From positions 1,255,001 through 1,319,000 of the forward strand of contig NZ_CP065707.1 of the NCBI RefSeq assembly GCF_016028255.1: a stretch of DNA of 64,000 bases. The letters run 5' to 3'. A program made the position numbers and the translations under genes. Under the pieces are notes generated by a model, which saw nothing but the letters and a program-made list of their open reading frames with translations, was not told the origin of the DNA and made no database searches. Below, one piece after another: positions 36,982-45,232 of the stretch (the first letter of the stretch is position 1; each line of letters starts with the position of its first letter). Source of the DNA: Streptococcus oralis (GTDB lineage: Bacteria; Bacillota; Bacilli; Lactobacillales; Streptococcaceae).

Positions 36982-37980
36982 CTAAATAGAAAGAGAGATT
37001 TCAAAGCCTTGCATCCATTCGGATTTTACTGTGATTTCGATTTTTAAAGCATCTGCTAATTGTTTGACCAGATAGAGGCCCATGCCTGTCGATTTTTTCC
37101 TTGTCTCTCCTGAATCACCTGTAAAACCTTTCTCAAAGATATGAGGTAAGTCACAAGCTTTAACTCCGCAGCCATTATCCCTAATAATCAATGCTGTGTG
37201 CTCCTTGTCTTTTGATATAGAAATACTGAGTTTGGGCTTGTCAGAGCTGTATTTAAGGGCGTTGGCGAGGATTTGGGAGAGGATAAATTCAAAACTGCGT
37301 TGATCAGTGTAGCAAGTTCCTTGTATATTTTCTAGCTGAATCGTAAAATTCTTTTCTTTGAGCAAGGGATCAAAGTTTTCCAAGAGGTCTTGGATACACT
37401 CTTTTAGGTCAAGATCTTCAAATAGAAAATCATTTTTCTCACTTTTCACCCTGTAGTAGAATAGGATCTGCGATACATTTTCTTGTATTTGATTTCTCAC
37501 ATAGTCCAACTTAAAAGCTGTATCCTTCGGCAACTGGTCACTTTGATTGTCCAAAAGGAGGGAAAGAAGCGATAGAGGGAGTTTAATCTCATGTGCCCAT
37601 TTTTCAACATAGTCCTCGTACTCGGCTAGTAATGAGTTGAGCTTTCCTATTTCAGCCTGCTTTTGATAAAGTGTATCTGCCATTTGTTCAATGCTTTCTT
37701 TCTCTGAGGCACTTGATAAATGCAATAATTCAAGCTCAGTATCGATCTTAGGATTGGCTATGAAGGCTTTATAGGTAGCGGATTTTTTTCTTTCTTTTCT
37801 TATCAGTAGGAGTGATAGGATGAAAAAGAGCAGGACGGTGGCTAAAATATAGAGAAGGATGAGGGCCTGAAACATTCTCACATCTGAAAGCCAAAGCAGG
37901 ACAGCTGTAAATAGATCAAATGCTAAGAGAACAAGTAACCAAGGCAGATAAGTAGCTAGATATTTTAGATTATATTTCAT
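36982..37980 (-). CDS. BceS-type intramembrane-sensing histidine kinase
   Basis: A 332-residue kinase. Two helices (about 10-30 and 38-60) are joined by an extracellular loop of only a few residues. The DHp segment has His130 in EKWAHEIKLPLSLL, and the ATPase domain has NALKY, RDNGCGV and GMGLYLV. This is the BceS architecture, in which the kinase has no sensor domain and reads the state of its partner transporter, here encoded upstream in the same operon. It overlaps the regulator gene by 11 nt with GAGGTAAG as ribosome site. Last gene of the Bce operon. Confidence 0.9.
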   Translation of the reverse strand: MKYNLKYLATYLPWLLVLLAFDLFTAVLLWLSDVRMFQALILLYILATVLLFFILSLLLIRKERKKSATYKAFIANPKIDTELELLHLSSASEKESIEQMADTLYQKQAEIGKLNSLLAEYEDYVEKWAHEIKLPLSLLSLLLDNQSDQLPKDTAFKLDYVRNQIQENVSQILFYYRVKSEKNDFLFEDLDLKECIQDLLENFDPLLKEKNFTIQLENIQGTCYTDQRSFEFILSQILANALKYSSDKPKLSISISKDKEHTALIIRDNGCGVKACDLPHIFEKGFTGDSGETRKKSTGMGLYLVKQLADALKIEITVKSEWMQGFEISLSI

Positions 37981-38653
37981 CTGGACTTACCTCTTCTAGC
38001 TTGTAACCAATACCTCTGACGGACTTGACTTGAAGGGCAATGCCAGCCTGTTTCATCACCTTTTTTAGCCTTGCAATATTTACTTGAAGGGCATTTTCAT
38101 CGATGAACTCAGTTGTATTCCACAGTTTCATGCTCAATTCTTCTTTTGTGACGACAGAATCAGTTGCCACTAATAAGGTTTCTAACAATTTCCCTTGATT
38201 TTGGGGGAGTAAAATCGAATGTCCATTTATATAAAGGGTATAGGTATTTCGATCCAGTAGAAAATTATCTTTTTCAAGTAGATTTTGTCTACCTTCATAG
38301 CGTTTCAAGATATTTTCTATACGTGCCAAGAATCTTTCTTTTTTGAAAGGCTTTGTTAGATACTCATCTGCCCCTAATTTCAGGGCGTAGATCTCATCTT
38401 TTAGTTGTTCACGAGAGGTGAGAACCAATATGGGCACAGAGCGTTTTGACTTGAGATTTTTACAAATTTGAAAACCTGTTTCTCCTGGCAAATTCAAATC
38501 CAGTATGATTAAATCCGTATCGTATTGCAGCACTTGCTGGCTTGTTTCTTTGAAGTCAGTCAACTTATCAACTTGGTAACCAGCTTTCTCTAACAAGATG
38601 ACAATTTCATCTCGAATCAAGGCTTCATCTTCAATAACCAGAATATGCTTCAT
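37970..38653 (-). CDS. BceR-type OmpR-family response regulator
   Basis: A 227-residue regulator. The receiver domain has E8-D9, phospho-acceptor D52 in LIILDLNLPGETGF, Thr in VLTSREQ and Lys in YLTKPF. The C-terminal winged helix (about 130-220) has LWNTTEFIDENALQVNIARL and VRGIGYKLEE. The ribosome site AAGGAGGAA is close to consensus. It is expected to activate the upstream transporter promoter when the drug is sensed; that direct autoregulation is from knowledge of Bce systems, not seen in the sequence. Confidence 0.92.
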   Translation of the reverse strand: MKHILVIEDEALIRDEIVILLEKAGYQVDKLTDFKETSQQVLQYDTDLIILDLNLPGETGFQICKNLKSKRSVPILVLTSREQLKDEIYALKLGADEYLTKPFKKERFLARIENILKRYEGRQNLLEKDNFLLDRNTYTLYINGHSILLPQNQGKLLETLLVATDSVVTKEELSMKLWNTTEFIDENALQVNIARLKKVMKQAGIALQVKSVRGIGYKLEEVSPDEI

Positions 38654-38684
38654 ATCGGTTCCTCCTTTTCTAATTTATGCGACT

Positions 38685-40739
38685 TTATTCATCTCTTTTG
38701 GGTTCCATTAAGGATAACAAATACTTGTTGCTATTTTTCTTTACAATTCTGATATAGATGACTTCAAAGCCAGCTAAGAGCAGTACGATCAGCATGGCTG
38801 TGATAAATTTTTGCCCCATGTCCATTCTTACACTAGCAGGTACTATTCCTGTGAGGAGGGAGCTCACTCCGAAGCTACTACTGATAAGTGCAAGGGCTAT
38901 TGGCAGACCGAAATACCAGTTGACTTGTTTTTCTGAAGATTTACAAAGAGTTTCGTAGTTGGCACCGAGATGGATCAAGGTTTGGTATCGTCTGTAGGAT
39001 TGTCTCTGACCCATCAAAAATTGAACGCCGATGATTGTATTTGCGACAACAAGGAAGATGATAGCCAGATAGATGGTGATATAGCTGGCAGAGATGATAT
39101 AAAACAATTGTCTTCCCATATTTTGTATATAGCTTTCATAGCCAAGAGAGGTTTGATTTAGCTTTTCATTGGTATCTGAGATAGCTTTCATCAGGCCTTT
39201 TTCCTTGACCAGCTCAGGAGCCAAGATACCGCTGACATAGTTCGAATACTGACCATCTGTATAGTTCATAAAGGTTTCATCTGGGACTATGAGGGCTACA
39301 GAGAGGGTTACCTCACGGTCCGTTACAATTGGTAAAGACTGTACCTCTCCAATTAATTTTACATCATTTCCCATGACTTTGACATGAGGATTTGATTTCA
39401 GGACAGAGTTGACGAGATTCTCATCTGGGAGAAAATCTTTCCCCATATACAAGTAGGCTTCCTTGCTAGTTAATTCTAGAGGAGGGAGATTGGCAGCCTT
39501 TCTAAGTTCATTGTATTCGGAAACTGGTATGAGGTGGGAAGTAGTCGACTGTTTAAATTTATGGAGTAAAATTTCCTTGTTCTTGCTGTCTTGTTGAGTT
39601 TTCAACTCCTTGATGACGTCTTCGAAGGACACGGATTCGTGTTCTTTCGGTTTGCCGACTTTGATTTGCAGAATCTTTGAAAACTGTGATGCTAGTCCTG
39701 TAGCTTCAAGCTCTTTTTTAACTGTGTCTATATCAAGATTTTCATCTGTTTCTTGCTTGCTGTCTCTAAAAGTATAATCCAATACGTGGGTTTGATTGCC
39801 TGAATTGCCACTTGCAATAGCAACACCTGCTCCAAAGAGGCACAAGGCAGAGAAGATTAAGAGGGAGCAGATGGCCAGTATAGTTGAGCGCTGGATAACT
39901 AATTCCTGAATCTGTCTAAAATTATAGGCATGAAGTTTTCGATTGTTTCCAAGCTTGACCAAAAAGTCTATAAATAAACGCATACCAAAGAAGAGGAGGA
40001 TAGTTCCTAGAGTCCCCAAGAGAACAGTGATGCCCATGGTTATGACACTTTCCCAAGCTCGTCCACTCATACCCATGTAATAGGCTGTTTCTAGAAGCAA
40101 AATTCCGAGGACGGAAGCAAGAAGGTACACACCCTTGGGGAGTAGTTTCTTCATTCCAGAGGGTGAATAGGGAAGCAGGTTTCCGATTTCCTTATTGGCC
40201 GTCTTTGCACTTAAAAGGACAAAAACAGCTAATTTTACGGCTAGGAAGCCAATGACTGTATAGAGTAGAGCTGTAGTAGATAGAGAAAATTGATGCTCAA
40301 TAATCCCTAGTCCCACAATTTTAGCGGTTATTAGGCTGATCAGTTCTGAAATCAAGATTGAAATTGGAAGGCCTATTCCAAGGGCAAGGACACTGTTTCT
40401 CAAATCCTCAAGGAGGAGTAGCAAGAACAGTTTGCTTCTTCGCATGCCTAGTGTGAGATAGACACCAAATTCATGTTTTCTCCTTTCCATCTGCATACTG
40501 CTTGCGAAGTAGACTAGAAAAAAGAGAATAAAGAGCGTTGCTACGTAAAAAATGGGAATCATGCTAAAGATTTTATTTACAGCGTCACTCTCTATTTGTT
40601 TTAGAAAGAGCATCACATCTTGATGTGACAAAGAAAGGATGATGTAAAGGGAGATAATAGAAAGAACCATGGAACTGAAATACAAGCCGTTATTCTTTCG
40701 ATCCCTCTTGCTGTTTCTTGAGACTAATTTAGAAAACAT
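38685..40739 (-). CDS. BceB-type ABC transporter permease (FtsX domain)
   Basis: A 684-residue permease with ten predicted helices. The large extracellular domain between helices 7 and 8 (about residues 310-525) is the hallmark of BceB proteins that sense and resist bacitracin, lantibiotics or other lipid II-binding peptides. Two FtsX-like blocks flank it. The ATG at 40739 (MFSKLVSRNSKRD) is chosen because GGAGGTG lies 6 nt before it; the ATGs at 40745 and 40748 overlap that ribosome site. It overlaps the ATPase gene by 11 nt. Confidence 0.92.
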   Translation of the reverse strand: MFSKLVSRNSKRDRKNNGLYFSSMVLSIISLYIILSLSHQDVMLFLKQIESDAVNKIFSMIPIFYVATLFILFFLVYFASSMQMERRKHEFGVYLTLGMRRSKLFLLLLLEDLRNSVLALGIGLPISILISELISLITAKIVGLGIIEHQFSLSTTALLYTVIGFLAVKLAVFVLLSAKTANKEIGNLLPYSPSGMKKLLPKGVYLLASVLGILLLETAYYMGMSGRAWESVITMGITVLLGTLGTILLFFGMRLFIDFLVKLGNNRKLHAYNFRQIQELVIQRSTILAICSLLIFSALCLFGAGVAIASGNSGNQTHVLDYTFRDSKQETDENLDIDTVKKELEATGLASQFSKILQIKVGKPKEHESVSFEDVIKELKTQQDSKNKEILLHKFKQSTTSHLIPVSEYNELRKAANLPPLELTSKEAYLYMGKDFLPDENLVNSVLKSNPHVKVMGNDVKLIGEVQSLPIVTDREVTLSVALIVPDETFMNYTDGQYSNYVSGILAPELVKEKGLMKAISDTNEKLNQTSLGYESYIQNMGRQLFYIISASYITIYLAIIFLVVANTIIGVQFLMGQRQSYRRYQTLIHLGANYETLCKSSEKQVNWYFGLPIALALISSSFGVSSLLTGIVPASVRMDMGQKFITAMLIVLLLAGFEVIYIRIVKKNSNKYLLSLMEPKRDE

Positions 40740-41502
40740 TGCCATCACCTCCAGCTAGCGCTGCCATGACCTTTAGTATTCTGTGGTAGAAGTCTTCTTG
40801 ACTTTCTCTTGGATAATCGCGTCGGATTTCATGGAATAGTTTTCCGTCTTGGATGAACAAGATGCGGTTGCAAAAGCTGGCAGCGACGGAGTCGTGGGTC
40901 ACCATGAGAATGGTGGTTTCTTCAACTTGATTCATTTTGGATAATTTTTGCATCAAAATGGTCGCATTTTTTGAATCCAAAGCCCCTGTGGGCTCATCCG
41001 CAAATACAATCTTAGGGTCTAAAATCAAGGCACGCGCAGCAGCTACCCTTTGCCGTTGACCACCCGATAATTGAGATGGGAACTTATCCAGAAGTTCAGA
41101 AATATCCAGATATTGGGAAAGCAATTCTAACCGAACCTTGCTTTCGTTGGCATCGACCTTGTGCAAAGACAAGGGAAGTAAAATATTTTCTTTGGCTGTC
41201 AGATTGTCCAAAAGCTCAAAATTTTGAAAGAGGTAACCAATTTCCTTACCACGATAATCAGCTAACTGACTACCTTTTAATTGACTTAAATCCTTTTCTT
41301 GCATTTGAATGGAACCGTCAGTTGGCTTGATGATAGTGGCGAGACAGTTAAGAAGGGTTGTTTTTCCAGATCCACTGCTCCCCATAATCCCTAAGAACTC
41401 ACCTTTGACAACTTGAAAAGATATGCCGTTCAAGGCCTTGGTGATATTCGACTCTTTTCCATAATGCTTTGTTAATGATTCTACTCGTAAAATTGTTTCC
41501 AT
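40729..41502 (-). CDS. BceA-type ABC transporter ATP-binding protein
   Basis: A 257-residue ATPase of the MacB/LolD class. Walker A GSSGSGKTTL is at 41-50, the Q-loop is in YLFQNFELLDN, the signature LSGGQRQRVAAARA is followed by Walker B IVFADEPTGALD, and the H-loop is in VTHDSVAA. The ATG 41502 (METILRVESL) has GGAGGTG 6 nt upstream; the in-frame ATG at 41517 precedes that site and is rejected. First gene of a four-gene operon ABC ATPase - permease - regulator - kinase. Confidence 0.93.
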   Translation of the reverse strand: METILRVESLTKHYGKESNITKALNGISFQVVKGEFLGIMGSSGSGKTTLLNCLATIIKPTDGSIQMQEKDLSQLKGSQLADYRGKEIGYLFQNFELLDNLTAKENILLPLSLHKVDANESKVRLELLSQYLDISELLDKFPSQLSGGQRQRVAAARALILDPKIVFADEPTGALDSKNATILMQKLSKMNQVEETTILMVTHDSVAASFCNRILFIQDGKLFHEIRRDYPRESQEDFYHRILKVMAALAGGDGNVF

Positions 41503-41531
41503 GTGAAACACCTCCATCTTTTGTTACTTTC

Positions 41532-41537
41532 ATTATA
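41532..41537 (-). promoter_or_regulatory. Bce operon -10 box
   Basis: TATAAT on the minus strand, about 30 nt upstream of the BceA-type start codon. No sigma-A -35 is evident, which fits an activator-dependent promoter. Confidence 0.55.
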
Positions 41538-41884
41538 GTATGAATCAGAGTAGAATAACACTTACGGATGATGTAAGAAATCTTTATCGTTGACTTTTAT
41601 AGTCAGGTTATTGGACTTATACTTACTATATTATAGCATGGTTTTAGGGATTTAAAAAGAGGAGTTAAAGCTCAAGGACTCTCTATATTACAAAAATTCC
41701 TTATTTTGAAAATATGAAAGAAAAAGCCTTAGAAATATTGATTTCTAGGACTTTTTAAACTTATTAACTCTATTCCTGATTTTCTTATTCTATTGTTATG
41801 TCAAGATTAAATGAGCACAAACTTGTTATTTCTTTATGTTCCTGAATAAGAGTTATGCTCTTATAAAATAAGAATCGCAATTTA
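41538..41884. other. AT-rich gene-free stretch upstream of the Bce operon
   Basis: No open frame of interest. It holds a weak inverted repeat near 41660-41690 (AGAGGAGT / ACTCTCT) and the hairpin at 41719-41757. The regulator-binding site of the Bce operon is expected at its left end, next to 41540-41580, but I cannot identify it. Confidence 0.5.
41719..41757. repeat. Hairpin resembling the IS1182-remnant end
   Basis: AAAGCCTTAGAAAT and ATTTCTAGGACTTT form a stem with a short loop. The 39-nt block aligns with 29489-29527 with only a few differences. It may be a decayed IS end or a shared terminator type. Confidence 0.5.
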
Positions 41885-41913
41885 TTTACTTTTAGAGTAA
41901 ACTATGTTATAAT
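41885..41913 (+). promoter_or_regulatory. Promoter of the orphan gene
   Basis: TTTACT (41885-41890), 17 bp, TATAAT (41908-41913) preceded by TGT (extended -10). Confidence 0.65.
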
Positions 41914-41943
41914 TTAATAAAAAATAGAAAGTGTGTAAATATT

Positions 41944-42279
41944 ATGGAAAAATTATTGATTTTAAAACTTAGTGACAAAGACAGAACAATTCCTTTCGGT
42001 AACGATGAAGAGTTGGTAGACCGTGCCAATGGTAGTTGGAGAATTTCACTTTCGAAAATTAATGGAGTAAAAAGAGCTTTATTACTATTTAGAGGGCGTG
42101 TATTGGAAGAATATGAAATTGGTTCCAAAATTATAGCGGATACTTCTAACTCAAATAGACTTACTTTTGATATGACAATTGTAGAAAACTCTGATTTTAA
42201 AAATAAAATTTTAGATTACCGAACTGCTAATCCCGCTTCAGTTGTAGAAGTGGAAAAAATTAAGTATAGGGATGAGTAG
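41944..42279 (+). CDS. Orphan small protein with nuclease-associated-like motif
   Basis: A 111-residue protein I do not recognise with certainty. It is predicted to be beta-rich, with no signal peptide or membrane helix. The central stretch ANGSWRISLSKI ... ALLLFRGRVLEEYEIG resembles a motif (GxWR(V/I)S, then Y/L-x-L-F/Y-x-G-x-(V/I)-x-E-x-Y) that I recall next to nuclease domains in some GIY-YIG and restriction-linked proteins. That comparison is tentative. It has its own promoter but a poor ribosome site (AGAAAG), lies in an AT-rich island and has no operon partner. It could be acquired DNA. Confidence 0.6.
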   Translation: MEKLLILKLSDKDRTIPFGNDEELVDRANGSWRISLSKINGVKRALLLFRGRVLEEYEIGSKIIADTSNSNRLTFDMTIVENSDFKNKILDYRTANPASVVEVEKIKYRDE

Positions 42280-42599
42280 ATATAGAAAAAGAATTTGTTA
42301 AAATTTTGCTTCTTGCTATCTGATTTGCAGTAGGAATAGAATGAAAAAAACTATATTTATCTTTTAATCATTTAGCCTTAAAAAGTTATGTAAAATTCAT
42401 ATCTAATCAGAAATGATATAATAATGTTGTTCAAAATAATTTAAGAATGGATATTAAAAATACCACAAGGTATGTTCCTTCTCAAACAAATTAATAAAGG
42501 AGAATTGAATATAAGATAAAAAAGTTAAAATATTTATGTATCATTGATAATTAGATTTCTATATGTTTTCGTATGAGAGAAAAATAACAAAAAATAAAG
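42280..42599 (+). other. AT-rich gene-free stretch after the orphan gene
   Basis: No frame longer than a few codons is convincing. A TATAAT near 42417 and an AAAGGAGAA followed by TTG near 42500 resemble a promoter and ribosome site, but the frame stops after four codons. It may be the shell of a lost gene. Confidence 0.4.
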
Positions 42600-42660
42600 A
42601 ACTAAAGGGCAAGAAGATTTTTAAGGTTATGAAAAAATCTTCTTGCCCTTTAGTTTTTTT
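42600..42660. terminator. Long bidirectional terminator of guaA
   Basis: AACTAAAGGGCAAGAAGATTTTT (42600-42622; here split as AACTAAAGGGC and AAGAAGATTTTT) pairs perfectly with 42633-42655, a stem of about 23 bp around a 10-nt loop, with T-runs both ways. Confidence 0.9.
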
Positions 42661-42694
42661 GAGTTAATAAATTATATTGTCTTATTGATTGCAA

Positions 42695-44257
42695 TTATTC
42701 CCACTCAACGGTTGCTGGTGGTTTACTTGTAATATCGTAGACGATACGGTTAACGTGGTCTACTTCATTTACGATACGTACAGAGATTTTTTGAAGGACT
42801 TCCCAAGGGATCTTGGCAAAATCAGCTGTCATACCATCGATAGAAGTAATGGCACGAATGGCGATTGTGTAGTCGTAAGTACGACCGTCACCCATAACAC
42901 CGACTGAACGAACGCCTGTGTTGACAGTGAAGTATTGCCAGATGTCACGATCAAGACCTGCTTTGGCGATTTCTTCACGAAGGATAGCATCAGACTCACG
43001 AACAGTTTCAAGTTTTTCCTCAGTGATTTCACCCATGACACGGATAGCAAGTCCTGGTCCAGGGAATGGTTGGCGCCATACGATGTGGTCTGGCATACCA
43101 AGCTCTGTACCAAGGGCACGAACTTCGTCCTTGTAAAGAGTGTTGAGTGGTTCGATGAGTTCAAACTGCATGTCTTCTGGAAGACCACCTACGTTGTGGT
43201 GTGACTTGATAGTTTGAGCAGTATCTGTACCAGACTCAATCACGTCAGTGTAAAGCGTTCCTTGAGCAAGGAATTTTACATCTTTTAGCTTGCTTGCTTC
43301 GTCATCAAAGACATAAACAAACTCATTACCGATGATTTTACGTTTTTGTTCAGGGTCAGAAACGCCAGCAAGTTTGTCAAGGAAGCGTTTTGCAGCGTCT
43401 GCTTTGACGATATTTAAACCAAACTTACCACCAAGCATGTCCATAACTTGCTCAGCCTCTCCCTTACGGAGAAGACCGTGGTCTACAAAGATACAGATCA
43501 ATTGATCACCGATTGCTTTTTGAAGAAGAACTCCAACAACAGAAGAGTCAACACCACCTGATAGGCCGAGAAGAACTCGCTTGTCACCTACAGTTTCACG
43601 GATTTTCTTGATCTGCATATCGATGAAGTTGTCCATTGACCAGTCACCTTTAGCCTGACAGATGTTAAGGGCAAAGTTACGAAGGATATCATTCCCGTAT
43701 ACAGAATGGCGAACTTCTGGGTGGAATTGGATACCATAGATGTGCTTGTCAGGGTTTTCAATAGCTGCATAAGGACAGTCAGCAGAAGTTCCAGTTCGAA
43801 CAAAATCAGCTGGAATCTCTGTAACAGCATCGCCATGGCTCATCAAAACAATCTGTTCTTCAGGAGTCCCTTCAAAGAGGGCAGAAGTTGTGTGAGTAAG
43901 TGGTGATTGGCCATACTCGCGGTTGCCAGCATCACCTGCAGGAACAACTTTTCCTCCAAGTTTATGGGTTAAAAGTTGCATACCGTAGCAGATTCCCAAA
44001 ATTGGAATACCGAGTTCAAAAATTTCTGGGTCAATATCAAATGAACCATCTTCGTATACAGAGTTTGGGCCACCAGAGAGGATAATCCCTACAGGGTTAA
44101 TCGCACGAACCTCTGCAGCTGAAATTTTATGGCTTTTTAGCTCTGAAAAAACACCAATTTCACGAATACGGCGTGAAATCAGCTGGTTGTATTGGCTACC
44201 ATAGTCCAGTACGATGATTTTTTCGACATCTTTCAAATCAGTTGAAATGTTGCTCAT
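42695..44257 (-). CDS. guaA: GMP synthase (glutamine-hydrolysing)
   Basis: Converts XMP to GMP with glutamine nitrogen. It has 520 residues. The N-terminal class I amidotransferase domain has the nucleophile Cys90 in [10 protein letters not shown] and the His-x-Glu pair in FHPEV. The ATP pyrophosphatase domain has the P-loop GLSGGVDSS (about 228-236), and the C-terminal dimerisation domain ends KPPATVEWE as in all GuaA. It is divergent from a GntR-type regulator gene, an arrangement seen in other streptococci. No purine riboswitch is visible in its leader. Confidence 0.98.
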   Translation of the reverse strand: MSNISTDLKDVEKIIVLDYGSQYNQLISRRIREIGVFSELKSHKISAAEVRAINPVGIILSGGPNSVYEDGSFDIDPEIFELGIPILGICYGMQLLTHKLGGKVVPAGDAGNREYGQSPLTHTTSALFEGTPEEQIVLMSHGDAVTEIPADFVRTGTSADCPYAAIENPDKHIYGIQFHPEVRHSVYGNDILRNFALNICQAKGDWSMDNFIDMQIKKIRETVGDKRVLLGLSGGVDSSVVGVLLQKAIGDQLICIFVDHGLLRKGEAEQVMDMLGGKFGLNIVKADAAKRFLDKLAGVSDPEQKRKIIGNEFVYVFDDEASKLKDVKFLAQGTLYTDVIESGTDTAQTIKSHHNVGGLPEDMQFELIEPLNTLYKDEVRALGTELGMPDHIVWRQPFPGPGLAIRVMGEITEEKLETVRESDAILREEIAKAGLDRDIWQYFTVNTGVRSVGVMGDGRTYDYTIAIRAITSIDGMTADFAKIPWEVLQKISVRIVNEVDHVNRIVYDITSKPPATVEWE

Positions 44258-44292
44258 CTTTTTCCTTTCTCAAAAGAAATATCTTTTTCAAT

Positions 44293-44322
44293 ATTTTATC
44301 ATAAATGAGGGTGAATTACCAA
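44293..44322 (-). promoter_or_regulatory. guaA promoter
   Basis: On the minus strand TTGGTA (44322-44317), 18 bp, TAAAAT (44298-44293) preceded by TGA. It lies back to back with the GntR gene promoter. Confidence 0.6.
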
Positions 44323-44338
44323 CTAAACAAGGCAAAGT

Positions 44339-44368
44339 TTGACTTTTTCTAATTAAATACGGTACAAT
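44339..44368 (+). promoter_or_regulatory. GntR gene promoter
   Basis: TTGACT (44339-44344), 18 bp, TACAAT (44363-44368). The AAGTGAG ribosome site follows before ATG 44398. Confidence 0.65.
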
Positions 44369-44397
44369 GGAGAAAATAAAGAAAAGAAGTGAGAATC

Positions 44398-45096
44398 ATG
44401 TTACCAGCCTATATGAAAATCCACGATCAGATAAAAAAGGATATAGATGAGCATCATTGGAAAATCGGAGAGAGACTTCCAAGTGAGCGAGATTTAGCGG
44501 AACAGTTTCAAGTTAGCCGGATGACATTACGCCAGGCCATCTCTCTCTTAGTTGAGGAAGGAGTTTTGGAGCGTCGTGTAGGAAGTGGGACTTTTGTCTC
44601 TAGCACTCGTGTCCAAGAAAAAATGAGAGGGACAACCAGTTTTACGGAGATTGTCAAATCTCAGGGCAAAGTACCTTCCAGCCAACTTATTTCTTACAGA
44701 AGAACCATTCCAAATGAGCAAGAGGTCGCAAAGCTAGGGATTACTCCGACAGAGAATATTATCCGCATGGAACGGGTGCGTTATGCTGATCAAGTTCCGT
44801 TAGTCTATGAAGTAGCTTCTATCCCCGAAAAGTTCATTAAGAATTTTAAAAAAGAAGAAGTAACCAGTCATTTCTTTCAGACCTTGCAAGAACATGGTTA
44901 CCGAATTGGAAAATCCCAACAGACCATTTATGCGAGATTGGCTAAGGAAAAGATTGCCCATTACTTAGAAGTTGAGAAAGGGCATGCGATTCTGGCATTG
45001 ACTCAGGTTTCCTATCTCGATGATGGGACGGCTTTTGAATATGTTAAGAGTCAGTATGTGGGTGAACGTTTTGAATTTTATCTTGAAAACAACTAG
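44398..45096 (+). CDS. GntR/HutC-family transcriptional regulator
   Basis: A 232-residue regulator. The N-terminal GntR winged helix has LPSERDLAEQFQVSRMTLRQAI (shown in part: SERDLAEQFQVSRMTLRQ, about 28-45). The UTRA effector domain (about 90-228) has MERVRYADQVPLVYEVASIP and ALTQVSYLDDGTAFEY. UTRA domains bind sugars, amino sugars or nucleoside-like ligands. The start ATG 44398 is favoured over GTG 44389, which overlaps the ribosome site. It is divergent from guaA and may control it; that is inference from arrangement. Confidence 0.92.
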   Translation: MLPAYMKIHDQIKKDIDEHHWKIGERLPSERDLAEQFQVSRMTLRQAISLLVEEGVLERRVGSGTFVSSTRVQEKMRGTTSFTEIVKSQGKVPSSQLISYRRTIPNEQEVAKLGITPTENIIRMERVRYADQVPLVYEVASIPEKFIKNFKKEEVTSHFFQTLQEHGYRIGKSQQTIYARLAKEKIAHYLEVEKGHAILALTQVSYLDDGTAFEYVKSQYVGERFEFYLENN

Positions 45097-45120
45097 TCTC
45101 AGAAGACTAGTTTTTCGTTT
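45091..45120 (+). terminator. Terminator after the GntR gene
   Basis: AACTAGTCT (45091-45099) pairs perfectly with AGACTAGTT (45104-45112); it overlaps the stop codon and is followed by T-rich sequence. Confidence 0.85.
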
Positions 45121-45158
45121 TTAAGAAGATTAGAATTGTCAAAACAATCTGTCTAGGC

Positions 45159-45187
45159 TTGATTTTATCACTTATTTACTATAAAAT
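45159..45187 (+). promoter_or_regulatory. trhP-like gene promoter
   Basis: TTGATT (45159-45164), 17 bp, TAAAAT (45182-45187). Confidence 0.65.
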
Positions 45188-45232
45188 GAGAAGGAAAAAC
45201 GTCAAACTTTTATATTGCAAATAGGAGAAAAC

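Noticed and set aside
44258..44397. Possible purine riboswitch upstream of guaA
   Set aside because: No conserved purine-aptamer core or paired stems are visible in the divergent region.
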